Source: Psococerastis gibbosa
Taxonomy: Eukaryota; Arthropoda; Insecta; Psocodea; Psocidae
Direction of reading: 5' to 3'
Assembly (NCBI GenBank): GCA_963971405.1
Contig: OZ020488.1
Coordinates: 2,170,001 to 2,234,000 of the forward strand
DNA: 64,000 nt
Every line of letters begins with the position of its first letter. Position 1 is the stretch's first letter. Positions 34,901 through 44,641 of this stretch are shown here, piece after piece. The position numbers and the translations under genes are program-made. Under the pieces are notes generated by a model. It was not told the DNA's origin, did not search any database, and saw only the letters and a program-made list of their open reading frames with translations.

Positions 34901-35710
34901 GGCGGCCATGATTGGCTTAATTATGGCTGTCAAGCTTTCATCTATGTCCCCAGTAATGGTTGGGGTAGCCATTGTGAGTGACGCCCGGAAAGCGTTCCAA
35001 TCTGCATTTTTTAAGTTCCATTTCGGGCAAGGGGTTGCTTGAGGTATGCCCGGGATATATGTGATTTCAATGGGGTGGTGATCACTTCCCCTTCGGTCGT
35101 CATGGACCTGCCATTCAAAATCAACCGCTATTCGTGGGTGTACCAGAGTTAGGTCTATTGCTGAAGAGGTTTGATGGGTACTGAAGTGTGTGACTTGTCC
35201 ATTATTTAACAGGGTGATGTTATTATCTATGAGGACCTGCTCGATTTCCCTCCCTTTTGCATCGGCCGTATGTCGTGTTGTGTCAAAGATGGGTGAGTGT
35301 GCGTTTGCATCCATGCCGATTATATAAGGTTTGGGGAGCTGCTGTATTATGCTATTTAAATCGTTTCTATTAAATTGTCGATTTGGAGGGATATATATGG
35401 AGCAGAAGGTGATTGGTGTTTTAAGTGTCGTTCTGACTGCTACTGCTTCGAGATCAGTTAAAAGTTGTATCTGCTGCGTAGCCAGATAGTTTGCAACCAG
35501 TATTGCAGCGCCACCTCGTGCTCTCGCCCCCATAGGGGTCTTTATGGGATTATGATACAAGTCATAGCCGGTTAAGTCTACTGATTGATTTAGTTTTAGA
35601 TGTGTTTCCTGTAGAATTATGATTAGCGGGCTAAGTTGCGTTATTAACAGCTGCAGTTCCTCTTTTCTAATGTCAAAACCGTTTACATTCCATTGAAAAA
35701 TGGATGCCAT
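31997..35710 (-). CDS. LINE ORF2: endonuclease, reverse transcriptase, RNase H
   Basis: A 1237-residue uninterrupted frame. The AP-like endonuclease starts at FQWNVNGFDIRKEEL, with LQETHL (~residue 35), GMDANAHSP and GSDHHPIE near residue 210. The reverse transcriptase follows, with SYRPISLTNCLCKIMER, VFFDLEAAYNKLWH, NGTPQGSILS and LYIDDL (~670), where YIDD replaces the more common FADD. RNase H lies at about 970-1090 (YTDGSKTKYGAGAG, AELVAI, ISDSLAAL, EGNDRADNAA). A Cys/His cluster (CHNCQV...IPHIVIECP) is near 1180. Domain order and RNase H place it in the I superfamily. Its ATG overlaps the ORF1 stop as TGATG. It appears capable of encoding a functional protein. Confidence 0.95.
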   Translation of the reverse strand: MASIFQWNVNGFDIRKEELQLLITQLSPLIIILQETHLKLNQSVDLTGYDLYHNPIKTPMGARARGGAAILVANYLATQQIQLLTDLEAVAVRTTLKTPITFCSIYIPPNRQFNRNDLNSIIQQLPKPYIIGMDANAHSPIFDTTRHTADAKGREIEQVLIDNNITLLNNGQVTHFSTHQTSSAIDLTLVHPRIAVDFEWQVHDDRRGSDHHPIEITYIPGIPQATPCPKWNLKNADWNAFRASLTMATPTITGDIDESLTAIIKPIMAAAQTHFSKKHPIQSKRKLVPWWNDHCSRAVKLRRSLYHKFKVFPSQTNLLLLKKQEALTRRILKQEKKSYWQNFVSSLRTDVPMATVWNKIRHIRGITRPVKWGPLQIEDRCYTSIQDIANQFAIFFGEISSNECIPLTSLMSKSILEASPITVTGGHNEPYNAQFTLKELQYALSQCKNTAPGPDSLPYIFIKEMPQHYKSLLLALYNAIWTKHKFPGAWRHSILIPIRKPQKNSGAPSSYRPISLTNCLCKIMERLVNNRLTHILEQRQLITNYQCGGRKGRTTTDLLARVTQNIQQGFTRRQHTVAVFFDLEAAYNKLWHHQILKTMERWGLCGNLLSFIKNFLRDRSLTVRLGETLSRIERLDNGTPQGSILSCSIFIIAINSISDYLSPDILASLYIDDLCIMYSSPSLPVIKNKLTLAIRSLEQWARENGFVFSINKASAVHFCRKRRCNNHPRLTLNNHPILFKQSHKFLGLTLDRRLTWTEHITSLRHKCILDLNALKVVANQNWGADVKILLTMYRALIRSKIDYGCIMYASANKTLLRALDVVHNTAIRLCLGAFKSSPTNSIGVVAGEPPLHIRRDKLMVTFYSRVISNPHLVTLTDVTDTSFDTVYRTHPRSSHPYSYRLRLLLEKLTTRLPPITMHYTLGFTPPPPWIVPKIRCDTSLTDYPKDIIPHVFVNKYFKNKLLFYPTHTWHHFYTDGSKTKYGAGAGVSYNSDLLLIPLLPQASVYTAELVAIHQAILHIIKHSIDRALIISDSLAALTAIQQLYPKNPLIHLIINLIACLPPTQCIEFLWAPSHIGIEGNDRADNAANSATSLHSPPFPYFPPSDFKNTAHNLLTECWQTEWSTAKENKLRTIQPRVGGWNLFEHQMSRRDQVKVVRLRIGHTRLTHGHLMAGTPPPICHNCQVRLTIPHIVIECPVYSRYRTFPPDTDFQKAVSHNTILLQHTIPFLHSTALASLI

Positions 35711-35712
35711 CA
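35708..35712 (-). promoter_or_regulatory. TGATG stop-start overlap between LINE ORF1 and ORF2
   Basis: ORF1 ends in TGA (35712-35710) and ORF2 begins with ATG (35710-35708). Such overlap is the arrangement used for termination-reinitiation in some LINEs. Confidence 0.8.
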
Positions 35713-36117
35713 GAATTCCTCTGGTATCTCAGGGGATAAGGGCAAAGCAGTGGTGTGTGCCATGCTATGACCTTGGAGCCTGCTCTTAGGCAGCTGCAGG
35801 GAGATGGGTTGGTTAATTAGGGTGGTTTGATTGTTCAAATTGGTCCCCGATGGGCTAATGCTATGCTCCTCGGGAGCTGTCAGGGCGAAATTTTCTGGGG
35901 GTTGCTGTTGTTCTGTTGAGTGCAAAACTGCAGCAATTTCCATTTCAGTTCCCGATTGTCCGGGTGTCATACCCAATTCATTCATTAAGTTTTTCTGGTT
36001 TTCAGCATCCATGTTGGTGTGGATTATTCGTAGTAAATTGGTTACTAAGTTTGTAAGGCTGGCCACTTGTGTAGTTAATTTGTCAATGGCAGGTAATAAT
36101 ACTTGACAGTTTTCACA
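35710..36117 (-). pseudogene. LINE ORF1, C-terminal part
   Basis: The frame is open to the truncated 5' end of the element and starts mid-protein with CENCQVLLPAIDKL. It then runs through a Gln/Pro/Ser-rich tail to EIPEEF and a TGA stop. The stop shares its A with the ORF2 ATG. No start codon or CCHC knuckle array is present in the surviving part. I-clade ORF1 proteins bind the element RNA; that role is from family knowledge. Confidence 0.75.
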
Positions 36118-36125
36118 GTTTAATT

Positions 36126-36256
36126 AAAAACAAGATTAGGAGCAAGCTGAGCAATGCTCATTTGGAAGCTTCCATGTTGCTCAAATTGTCCACGTTCAAC
36201 CCAGATATTTCGGCGCTGTCAAATGAGATGCAGAGTCAAGACGTATCCCATTAAAG
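36126..36256 (+). pseudogene. hAT transposase C-terminus, second part
   Basis: The frame resumes at the second TTTAATT copy and reads KNKIRSKLSNAHLEASMLLK, LSTFNPDISALSNEMQ and a stop. Joined conceptually to the 31771 end, it is in frame, which shows that the LINE insertion was clean. Confidence 0.85.
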
Positions 36257-36522
36257 TGATTTAAAAAAAAATAAAAAATTATTGAAATATGTCTTTTTTG
36301 TATAAGCTTACCTGTTGTAACTTGTAAATATTGTATTAAAGGTAGATAAAGCTCAAACTGCGGTAGGTTAAAAACCTTCCAATGCGTAAGTTCATTCTGA
36401 AAATTTTTCTAAGGTAACCCCCCCCCCCTCTCGGAGTTTTACATCCGTTGCCGCTTTGGGAAATACTCAGTTCAAAAAATCGAGAATTTGGCTCACTTGC
36501 ACACAAAGGTTGCCGACCCCTG
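36257..36522. other. 3' end of the hAT element
   Basis: Non-coding tail of the hAT with a poly-C run at about 36419-36428, ending in the terminal inverted repeat at 36508-36522. Confidence 0.7.
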
Positions 36523-37745
36523 CACTAGACCACCTAGGAGTTTCGACCTTCATTCAGGACGGTTTCATTCAAAATTCAAAACACACTATAGCAATATTTT
36601 TTGACATGAGACACGCCTATGCCTCAACATGGCACCGAATAATAATTAACAGACTTGTTAATGAATGGCAAATTAACGGTCATTTGACTCACTTCGTATT
36701 AAATTTCTTCTGAGATAGCACCCTATCCGTCAGATGTGGATCAAACATATCATCCCCCAAAATAATAAAAAACGGGATTGTGTTAGGATCGGTCATAGGA
36801 GGAAAATTATTTAACATTGCTATTAATAACATCACCAAACACCTGCCATCCGATGTATAATTACGATTTAGGGGTCTTGATAAGAACAGGCAGAAACAAG
36901 ACTAGACCACGTTATCCGTTGTCTCCAAAAATGGTCTATGGAGTCGGGGCTCACATTCTCTCCTGAAAAACATCAAGTCATGCATTTCTGCAGGAAGAGA
37001 AAGTGCTATATCCAGTTAAACCCCATACTAAACAATAACCCGTTACAGGTAATCCCTTGGGCCTAAAGTTTGACAAAAAAATAACTTGGGATATCCACAT
37101 AAGAGCTTTGCGACTTGCATACCTAAAGTCACTCCAACTTCTAAGAACTTTTGGACATTGTGAAACAGTTTTTAGGGAAATAAATTTATTTTTACTTTTA
37201 CATTACTTACTCACATGGGGGGGGGGGCGATAGAGCAACTCTAATGAAACTATACTAAGCTTTAGTGAGGTCCTGGTTGGACTACGGCTCCCAAATCTAT
37301 GGGTCAGCTAGTAGGACCCTTCTTCAATGTCTGGATTCAATACACAATGAAGGACTGCGAATCGCAAATCCCTCGCAAGGCGAACCCACACCTTTTCCGT
37401 CTGCACAGCTCAAATCATGCACAGTTTTCAGTGCAGAGCTTTTCGCTATCTATAGTACAACTGTGTGTTTTGCATAAAGGAGCACAGAATTACGCACGCA
37501 GTAATCTGCATAGACAGTCTCAGCTCGGCAATTACATTAACCAATTTAGAAGAATCTGTTGCCCAGGCTCATAATACAGCTGTTAACTGAGTTACACAGA
37601 ATGGGGCAACATGTCCATATAGTGTGGATTCCTGTCCATATCTGCTCCCATAATTGCCGCATCGAATCCCGCTGCGTGAAGTGCGGCGATCTTCGCGAAT
37701 CCCGTCTTTGCCCCAAAGGAAACATTAATCTCACAATAATCCAAT
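36523..37745 (+). pseudogene. old LINE, right part (RT to RNase H)
   Basis: After the hAT, the older LINE continues with FIQDGFIQNSKHTIAIFFDM, a changed RT core (INRLVNEWQINGHLTHFVLN), KNGIVLGSVIGG, then, after frameshifts, a post-RT block near 37270-37380 and an RNase H end near 37600 (LLTELHRMGQHVHIVWIPVH). A CCHC-like knuckle (CVKCGDLRESRLCPK) near 37675 may come from an adjacent ORF1 fragment. Stops are frequent. A poly-G run lies at about 37217-37226. Confidence 0.65.
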
Positions 37746-38639
37746 AACTTTCAAAATTGAAGCGTTACAAGTAAAATACTGCAATTACTGTATACCGCAT
37801 GTACAGTAAGTCACTGTCATGTTGTGCCCGGTATAAATGGCCAATCCAAGAGGACAAACAAGCGTCCGACCGCTTCCTTGTCCGTCTCAAAGAGGCCATC
37901 CATACACACACCCAACTAACTTATTGTTATTGGATTAAACACCAACACTAACACGAGCAAGAGTAACATTACAGAAAATCTCCAGCGACAGCTTATCGTT
38001 TCAAATAGTAGAAGCTACAGTTGGAGGTCTTCAGCCTCGCTACACATAAAACAGATTTTTTAAATTTCGCACCCATAAAAAAAGCGAATGGGGACGGGTA
38101 ACGCTCTTATCTCTCGGTGTCTCAGCACCATGTGACGAGACAAAAAATTGGAAAATTAATAATGTGACAGGTATTGGCCGGCAAGTCATCTTACCTGCCA
38201 CTTTTACAGGTAGCCCTAGAAACATTCAACAGTAGTCTACGCCCAAGATGCTATGGCAGACGTAAAACATTTTGGTACTCTCCATCTTTTTGTCATCGTA
38301 ACGTGCAACAGCCAATGGCAGGAAATAACAGCCAGGCCAAAATGCCATCGATAGGCACGATATCGTCGCACGAGTTTTCACAAAAATTACTTACGATACT
38401 TGACGTAATGAACAAAAGTTGTGCTTTCAGTCAATTGTCATCATGGTTGTATTACATCAAATGGAAAAAAAGGGGGATGGTCCATGCTCAAATTATAATT
38501 TGGTGTAAAAATAAAATCACCAAATTGAAGAAATTATTTCGGCCGAAATTCCTGATGTCAGTAATGATCCAATTTTATAGGGTGATATTGTTGTTGTGCG
38601 AACAATGATTTACCGCCCAGGTGGTGCCTTTAATGCAAA
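37746..38639. other. unassigned, possibly decayed retroelement
   Basis: A 144-codon plus frame at 38174-38608 has no recognised domain. The stretch follows a LINE remnant and has stops in the frame that would continue it. Confidence 0.3.
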
Positions 38640-38654
38640 AGCGCCGTGCATGGA

Positions 38655-38757
38655 GAACGGGAAATGTACATATAAATATAAATAAATATAAATATAAAAT
38701 ATATTATAAATATAATATAAATAAATAAATTATAAATATAATATAAATATAAAATAT
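38655..38757. repeat. AT-rich simple repeat (TAAATA)n-like
   Basis: About 100 bp of ATAAATATAAATATAA-type sequence. It is directly followed by a GC-richer segment (38759-38835) of unknown nature. Confidence 0.85.
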
Positions 38758-39369
38758 CCCCGCCCGTTCCTTAAAAGCGGAGGCCGGAGAGCCAGAGATG
38801 ACGGTTCTTAGTCCGCGTTACAGGAGGCTGGCCTCAGCCATAGTTGGTGTTTTGTGAATGTTCTTCTATGTTTAGCTTACGAAGTGGCAGGACGTCCAAA
38901 CTTAAAATATGGAATAAAATCACGAATTATCCAAGAATCATTTCAGAAAACATTGTTTGAGATAAACTATGTTTCATTTTTTTAGTTATAAATTTCTTAT
39001 ACGTAATTTCAATTAAATTACATTAATTAGCTTAAAATTAAAACCAATGTAAGGACGCTGAAAGCCAGCAGATGGTGGGTTTACCGCGTTGCATAACTAT
39101 AAAAATGCAGGTGGTCTCAATCGAAATTTATAACGTTCCATACTGCCCATTTCTGTCCAAAATGTTTAACTGCCATATTAATGTGGAATATTGACATTCA
39201 GTCGAATCTATCAAGTACATATGCAAGTATGACATCCATCGGAGTGCCGCCCTTTTCTCCCTTGTTTACACGATCCACAACTATGTCCGTATAAAGCTCG
39301 CGTACAGATCCGCTGCTGCCACTAGGATCGGTGAAATCTCCTATTTAGGGCAGAGGATTGACCTAGATG
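38758..39369. other. no gene seen
   Basis: Mixed sequence without a recognised family; one short GC-rich patch at its start. Confidence 0.3.
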
Positions 39370-40765
39370 TTGCTTGCTGCTAAGGGCTTGAAGAAACTCG
39401 CCCCTCACCTTGGAATCCCGTTCGACCAATCAGCGAACCAAGATGTGTGGCACGGCCGCCAGTATAATGGCCATGTTGAAGGGCTTCGGGGCCCGGCGGG
39501 ATGAACTCAGGATGGGTGTTGCTACATACGCTGTAGGGAAGGGACCTGTCAATGAGACAATGACTACCAAATACGCTTCTGTTGCAGAGTTTGGCCTTTG
39601 ACTATGGGTTTCTGGATGGGATCAATTTTACGCCCCCACGTAAGGGAAGCTTCCCCCAGTCACTGGGCCTATGGACCAATTGTTTGATGTTAAGCAGGGA
39701 GAAAAACCCAAAATTTAAGGAGAAATGGCTATTGGCCATTGAGAAACAACTGCCACACATCCCGCACAAATCCGAAATTTGTTCGTCAATTGCAGGAAAA
39801 CCTTATACAGAAGTGAGGTCACTAACCAGTATGTTGGCCAATTTATGTCTCCTTACCGGCACTAAACAAATCCGGGGCCACTGCTTCGAGTCATGTCAGA
39901 GAGGATTGTGAAGCAACGGGATGTCCCTGCAGCCAACCTAAAGCTGGAGCCAGTGACTCTTACCACCGGTGAGGTCTCTAACAGATGGGACATGATGTCT
40001 GTGGAGGAACAGAACCAGCTTCTACTCAACTTCATGGACGAGCAACTCCTCAAGATTGACGAGGCTATGCTCCCACAACTGAATCACAACTTTTTCAGCC
40101 TCATCACAGATGTTCTGGGAGTGGTAAACGTAGTGCCTCTCCCTTTCCTCATCAGCAAAGCCGATTTTAGTGGGAAAGGTGCCATCTTAGCCTGGCAAGT
40201 AGCAACACGTAGGTTTGGAGGTACCCAATAGAGTCTGAATTCTCTGACAATGCTTCCCAGATTGTGTTCCACTCAACCTGGGGTACCTCATACGAGTCTC
40301 AGCACATATTGGAAGCAATAACGCCCGGCAAACAATGGAAAAAAACGGAGTGAACTGAAAGGGTTCAAGAATGTGGAAGGCAAAGATTCCACGGACATAA
40401 CCCTACACAGGTTTAAAGGTCTACCCTAAGCTCTCTTCTGCGTGTGAGAGTGACCTCATTGCTCCCTCAAACACGCAACTGATTGCAGCAAAGGTTTTCG
40501 CGGGGAAAAGAGTCCAGCAATATTCAGATAAACTTATCAAGTTCGTTGGAGAAGGCCGAACCGTGACTTGAGGGTCTGATGTTCATGCTCTTGTAACGGC
40601 GCTAAACACGGAGATAGAGAGGGTCGTAGAAGTAATCAAGAGACGCGGGGAAATGATTACCATGGGAGAAGTAGCATGGTTTGATGCGACAAAGGTGAAG
40701 CTGATGTTTTATGGACCCGTAATTCATGAGGTGATCGAAGGAGCCTATTGCCTACAGTTTAGTTT
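39370..40765 (+). pseudogene. decayed coding region of unknown family
   Basis: Three frames in sequence look coding (39410-39601, 39582-39911, 39893-40231), followed by shorter broken pieces up to about 40765 (NTEIERVVEVIKRRGEMITM). Composition is protein-like, without low complexity, and the pieces follow each other in order across frameshifts and stops, as expected for one gene of roughly 450 codons that has decayed. I do not recognise it. Candidates are a structural protein of a retroelement or an endogenised copy of an RNA virus nucleoprotein-like gene; neither is shown. No intron signals were evident. Confidence 0.35.
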
Positions 40766-40834
40766 TAAGTTTCTTCATCGTTTCTCTTTAATTGTAATAT
40801 TGTATTATATGACATAATATGAAAACTCAGATGT

Positions 40835-40985
40835 GCATAACGGCAGTGATATGGCTGCTTTTAACGTTGCTAGTGACGAAAATAGGCCCACAGACCGCAG
40901 GCAGCGCGATGAAATTACCGACTGGCAGCTAGCACGCTATGTCAGCAGTAATGAGGCACTGTGGCGGATATTTAGCTTTCCTATC
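40835..40985 (+). pseudogene. Helitron helicase-like fragment
   Basis: The frame reads NRPTDRRQRDEITDWQLARY and VSSNEALWRIFSFPIYD. This is the conserved segment found in Helitron Rep/Helicase proteins just before the Pif1 helicase. It breaks off where a LINE begins. Further Helitron blocks appear at 51.4-52.08 kb, on the far side of the LINE nest. Confidence 0.7.
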
Positions 40986-40989
40986 TATG

Positions 40990-41257
40990 ATACATATACA
41001 TATATTCGCACTGGCCTTCACGAAACCGACTGGTCGGAATTGTATAACACTACTAATGTGAATGTCGCATATGATATTTTGAGTAGACAAATCAATAATA
41101 TACGTAATTCGAGCTTGGAAATAATTAAAATAACGAAAAAAAAATAGATTGAGAAACGAATGGGCTACCCCTAGTCTAATTGAAAAGAGTAAATGTAAAA
41201 GTTATCTCTACAAACAACATCGAGTTTCCGTTTAATTTATTAATTAAGCACCAATTA
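40990..41257 (+). pseudogene. LINE ORF2, linker region before RT (segment 1)
   Basis: The frame reads DWSELYNTTNVNVAYDILSR and INNIRNSSLEIIKITKKK, then after a stop RNEWATPSLIEKSKCKSYLY. This is the endonuclease-RT linker of Jockey/CR1-like LINEs. The endonuclease itself is missing. Confidence 0.7.
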
Positions 41258-41772
41258 GGGTAAGGCATCAGTGTATTACAATTCCTCAGTGTATGACAGT
41301 TCGTTCAAATTTCCCGCCACGATAGTGTATTTTTTTATTTTTCTTATGTTGGCTACCATGCAATCAAGCAGAAGACTCAGGTCGTCAACATCAACAAATC
41401 CACATGCACGCAAGCAAAACATCAACAACAATAAAAATTATATTCTGATAGCCGGTGAGTACAACGCCATTTCTTATCATTGGTGATAACAACTACTTGA
41501 TTTTCATCCACTTGCATCCTTTGCAATTTTCATCCGATGTGTCTGAAATGCGACTATATGTTTTGTTATATCTTCAAATTTTAGCCGCATTTGTGTTTCT
41601 GCCCTCATGGTCTTTTCTTTTGGACGCAAACCCGATTGACATTCACTAGATCACAACTTTTGAAAATCTTTAGTGTTTGTCAAAAATTGTTACACACTAG
41701 GTACAATGCAAACCCAGTGTTTGGCAATGCTGATCCGTATGCCTATAATGACCGATTCCGTCTTTTCTAGCT

Positions 41773-44351
41773 ATGGCACCTGCACCGCCAGGCAAAAAAA
41801 GGCCCAAATTTTGCTGGAAGGAGGAAGATATGGTAAAGGCCTTAAAGGCAGTAAAGGAAAACGGCATGAATCCGTTCAAAGCAAGCCGGAAGTATGGGGT
41901 CCCACGCAGCACCCTGCTTCTAAAAATGAAACTGCAAAATGGAGAGCCCCTACGAAAAAGGTAAGTCAGAGCCCGAAAGATGACACTAATTTTTGGTTCG
42001 CATACCTAGAATGTCTTGATCTACCTCTAATTTTGTTTCAGGCTGGGCCCAGAGTGCACCATTGGTACCAAAAACGAATAAATGCTGGCCAACTGGGTTG
42101 AAGCCATGGTGAAGAGGGGGTTCCCTGTTACCGGACTCGACCTCGACCTGAGGAACTCAGTTAAAAAAATTATTGAAGAAATGAAAATAACCACTTCCTT
42201 CAAGGATTCCCGCCCGGGGAAAAGGTGGTTAGAGCTTTTCCTCAGCCGGCATAAACTGACAGTGAGAGCATCTGAAAAGTTAACTCTCAGCCGAGCCACT
42301 GTCAGCGAGAAAAACATCAGAACATGGTTCGATAAAGTGGATAGCTACATGAAAGAACAAAATATCCAAGAAACCTTCAAAGATCCGAAAAGAATCTTCA
42401 ACATGGACGAAAGCGGCTTCCTCCTTTGTCCCAAAGGAGAGAAGGTAGTGGCCCAGAAAGGCACAAGGAACGTGTACCAGGTCTGCTCGAATAATGAAAA
42501 GGAAAGTATCACTGTCTGTTTTACTGTTTCGGCAGCTGGAGAAATAGGCCCAAGCCTGGTGGTATATCCAGGGCAGCGCTACCCGAAAGGCCTGGAGGAT
42601 CATATTCCAGACAATTGGGGAGTAGCTAAAACCGAAAAGGGATGGATAACAGGTGAAACCTTTTATGAATTCATTGCCAACGTATTCCATAAATGGTTAA
42701 TAGAAAACCAAATAACACTTCCAGTGGTGCTCTTCTTGGATGGACATTCTTCGCACTTAACATATCACTTATCACAATTTTCGGCTGAGAATGGCATTGA
42801 GATCATTGCACTTCACCCCAACGCCACTCACATCCTGCAGCCACTCGACGTAAGCTGTTTTGGACCTCTGAAGAAAAGGTATGCCGAGAGAGTGCAACGT
42901 TGGAAAATTGAAAATAATACACTCGTTTTGGAGAAAGTAAGACTGCCAGAACTTCTGGACAAAGTCGTAAAAGAAGATCTAGATCCCTCCATCATCAGAA
43001 ACGGCTTCAGAGTGTGCGGCCTTTACCCGTTCTCAGCGGAAAATGTCGACTATTCCAAGTGTGTGTCAGACTACCAGCCGAACCCTCAAAGCCATCCAGC
43101 TGTAGTTGATGTGCGCCATGAGCACATTGAAATGTTGCTTGGGACTGAACTTGTCAAAAAGTATAAAGCGGGACAAGGGGATGGATTACAAGGTTACGCC
43201 ATGTGGTTAAAAAGCAAAGCGATCTGTTACAATGGTAAGGAAGTCAACAATCCAGCAACAGAGCATTTTGAAAGCTTGAGCCCAGCAGCAGAGTTTGCTT
43301 TTGAATTTTTCGAAAACTCAAGTCCAACTGCAGAGCTTGCCCCTGAGCATTCCAGAAACTTCAGCCCAGCAGCAGAGCTTGCACCTGAGCTTTCCGAAAA
43401 CTTCAGCCCAGCAGCAGAGCTTGCCCCTGAGCATTCCAGAAACTTCAGCCCAGCAGCGGAGCTTGCCCCTGAGCTTTCCGAAAACTTCAGCCCAGCAGCA
43501 GAGCTTGCCCCTGAGCATTCCGGAAGCTTCAGCCCAGCAGCAGAGCTTGTCCCTGAGCATACCGGAAACTTTAGCCCAGCAGCAGAGCATGCCCCTGAGC
43601 ATTCCGAAAACTTCAGCCGAGCAGCCGAACCTACATTAAAATCATCTCACTCAAATCTCACCCCTGATAAACTATCAAAAGTGCTATCACCTGAAACGGG
43701 AGGGCTCGGGGTTCCCAGCCCATTGAAGAAGGCCTTGTATTGGCCCGGCACCCCAAGGAAGAAGAAAGTTGTAAGGCGTCTTGTCACTGATGGCTTTCCC
43801 TCTATCTCCTCTAAAACATTCAGGGAGACGAAGGAAAAGGAAAAAGCGAAGAAAATGGAAGCTGAAAGAATCAAAGAAGAAAGAAAGCTTAAACGGCAGG
43901 AATTGAAGAAGGACATAGAGATAAAGAAGAAAGAGGCTCAAGAGAAAAAAAGAAAAAAAAAATGAAGAAAATTCAAAGGAGTGAGAGCGAAACCTCAAAT
44001 TCAGACGCTGACATAACTTCGGGAGAAAGTGTCTGGGACGAGGCGGAATCATCTGACGAGGCATTCAGCAAACGGGAGGCTCCCGAACGAAAAGTTGGGG
44101 AATATGTCTTAGTAAAATATTGTGGGAAATATTTTCCCGGCATAATTACTGAAATTCAGTTAACCGGCGCCGTCGTCTCCAGCATGGAGCAGAGCGGCGG
44201 GCTCTGGAAGTGGCCCACAAATAAGGACATCCTTCTATATGAGTGGAGCGACATTTTCTCCAAAATTTCATCCCCTGTTCAAACAAGCAAGACTCGGCAA
44301 TTATTTGCCGTAAAAGAACTTGACTTTCAAAGTCAGTTTTTGAAGCTTTAA
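41773..44351 (+). pseudogene. pogo-like transposase, nearly intact, one stop and one frame change
   Basis: Exon 1 (41773-41960) encodes a psq HTH (DMVKALKAVKENGMNPFKAS, RKYGVPRSTLL). The intron 41961-42041 has GTAAGT and TTTGTTTCAG ends, and exon 2 starts at 42042 in phase. One in-frame TAA (42079-42081) falls 12 codons later. The 627-codon frame that follows holds the second DNA-binding domain (PGKRWLELFLSRHKLTVRAS). The catalytic residues are at FNMDESGF (D109), LFLDGHSSH (D220) and ILQPLD (D256), i.e. DD35D counted from the 42082 ATG. A tail of about eight 14-residue repeats (SPAAELAPEHSRNF type) and a lysine-rich coiled coil follow. The last domain (43962-44351, GEYVLVKYCGKYFPGIITEI) is in another frame beyond an A-run. 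Confidence 0.9.
43260..43640 (+). repeat. 42-bp coding tandem repeat in the pogo transposase tail
   Basis: About eight copies of a 42-bp unit encode SPAAELAPEHSRNF or SPAAELAPELSENF. The two variants alternate, so the true period is partly 84 bp. The repeat is open in three frames (shadow ORFs on both strands). Confidence 0.9.
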
Positions 44352-44641
44352 GTTAATTTCAGTGTTATTTTAGATTTTAAAAAAAATGTCAAAGACTGGG
44401 TATTTGTTTGACAGACACTAGGGAAAAACTGTCATACACTAAAATTCTCGTTACTTTTTTTTTGTCATTGTAATTTTTTATTTCGGGTGATTAAAGCATT
44501 AAGAAAAATATTCTGTCAATTACTAATTCCTGCTGATAATATTAAGGCATAACACGAATAATTGAGGTGATGTAGGTCTTCAGGGGATGGATTCAAAGTA
44601 CAAAAAAAGTTATGACTGTCATACACTGATGCCTTACCCTA

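Larger units (their letters stand above)
31772..36118 (-). mobile_element. I-clade non-LTR retrotransposon, 5'-truncated, ORF2 intact
   Basis: The insertion is flanked by the 7-bp duplication TTTAATT (31765-31771 and 36119-36125). Its 3' end is a run of about 27 T on the plus strand, i.e. a poly(A) tail. The 5' end is truncated inside ORF1. ORF2 runs to its natural stop without a break. The 3' UTR holds a GC-rich hairpin (AAAGCGC with GCGCTTT near 31805-31835). It inserted within the hAT coding sequence. Confidence 0.92.
31051..36522 (+). mobile_element. hAT element, internally deleted and split by a LINE
   Basis: The left end CAGTGGTCGGCAACC and the right end GGTTGCCGACCCCTG are hAT-type terminal inverted repeats differing at one position. 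After subtracting the LINE, only about 1.1 kb of hAT remains. It encodes just the C-terminal dimerisation part of the transposase. The 8-bp flanks (AAAGGGAC left, CACTAGAC right) match at only four positions, so the target duplication is decayed or rearranged. The hAT itself sits inside an older LINE. Confidence 0.75.
41258..44639 (+). mobile_element. pogo/Tigger-like transposon, full length
   Basis: The element is 3382 bp and has terminal inverted repeats GGGTAAGGCATCAGTGTAT at both ends. It is flanked by TA (41256-41257 and 44640-44641), the pogo/Tc1 target duplication. Removing it restores the LINE frame across the insertion point. One gene of two exons lies inside. TIR identity and the single nonsense change indicate a fairly young insertion. 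Confidence 0.92.

Noticed and set aside
43295..43639. ORFs on both strands over the pogo tail repeat
   Set aside because: A 42-bp repeat open in one frame stays open in others; these are shadows of the transposase tail.
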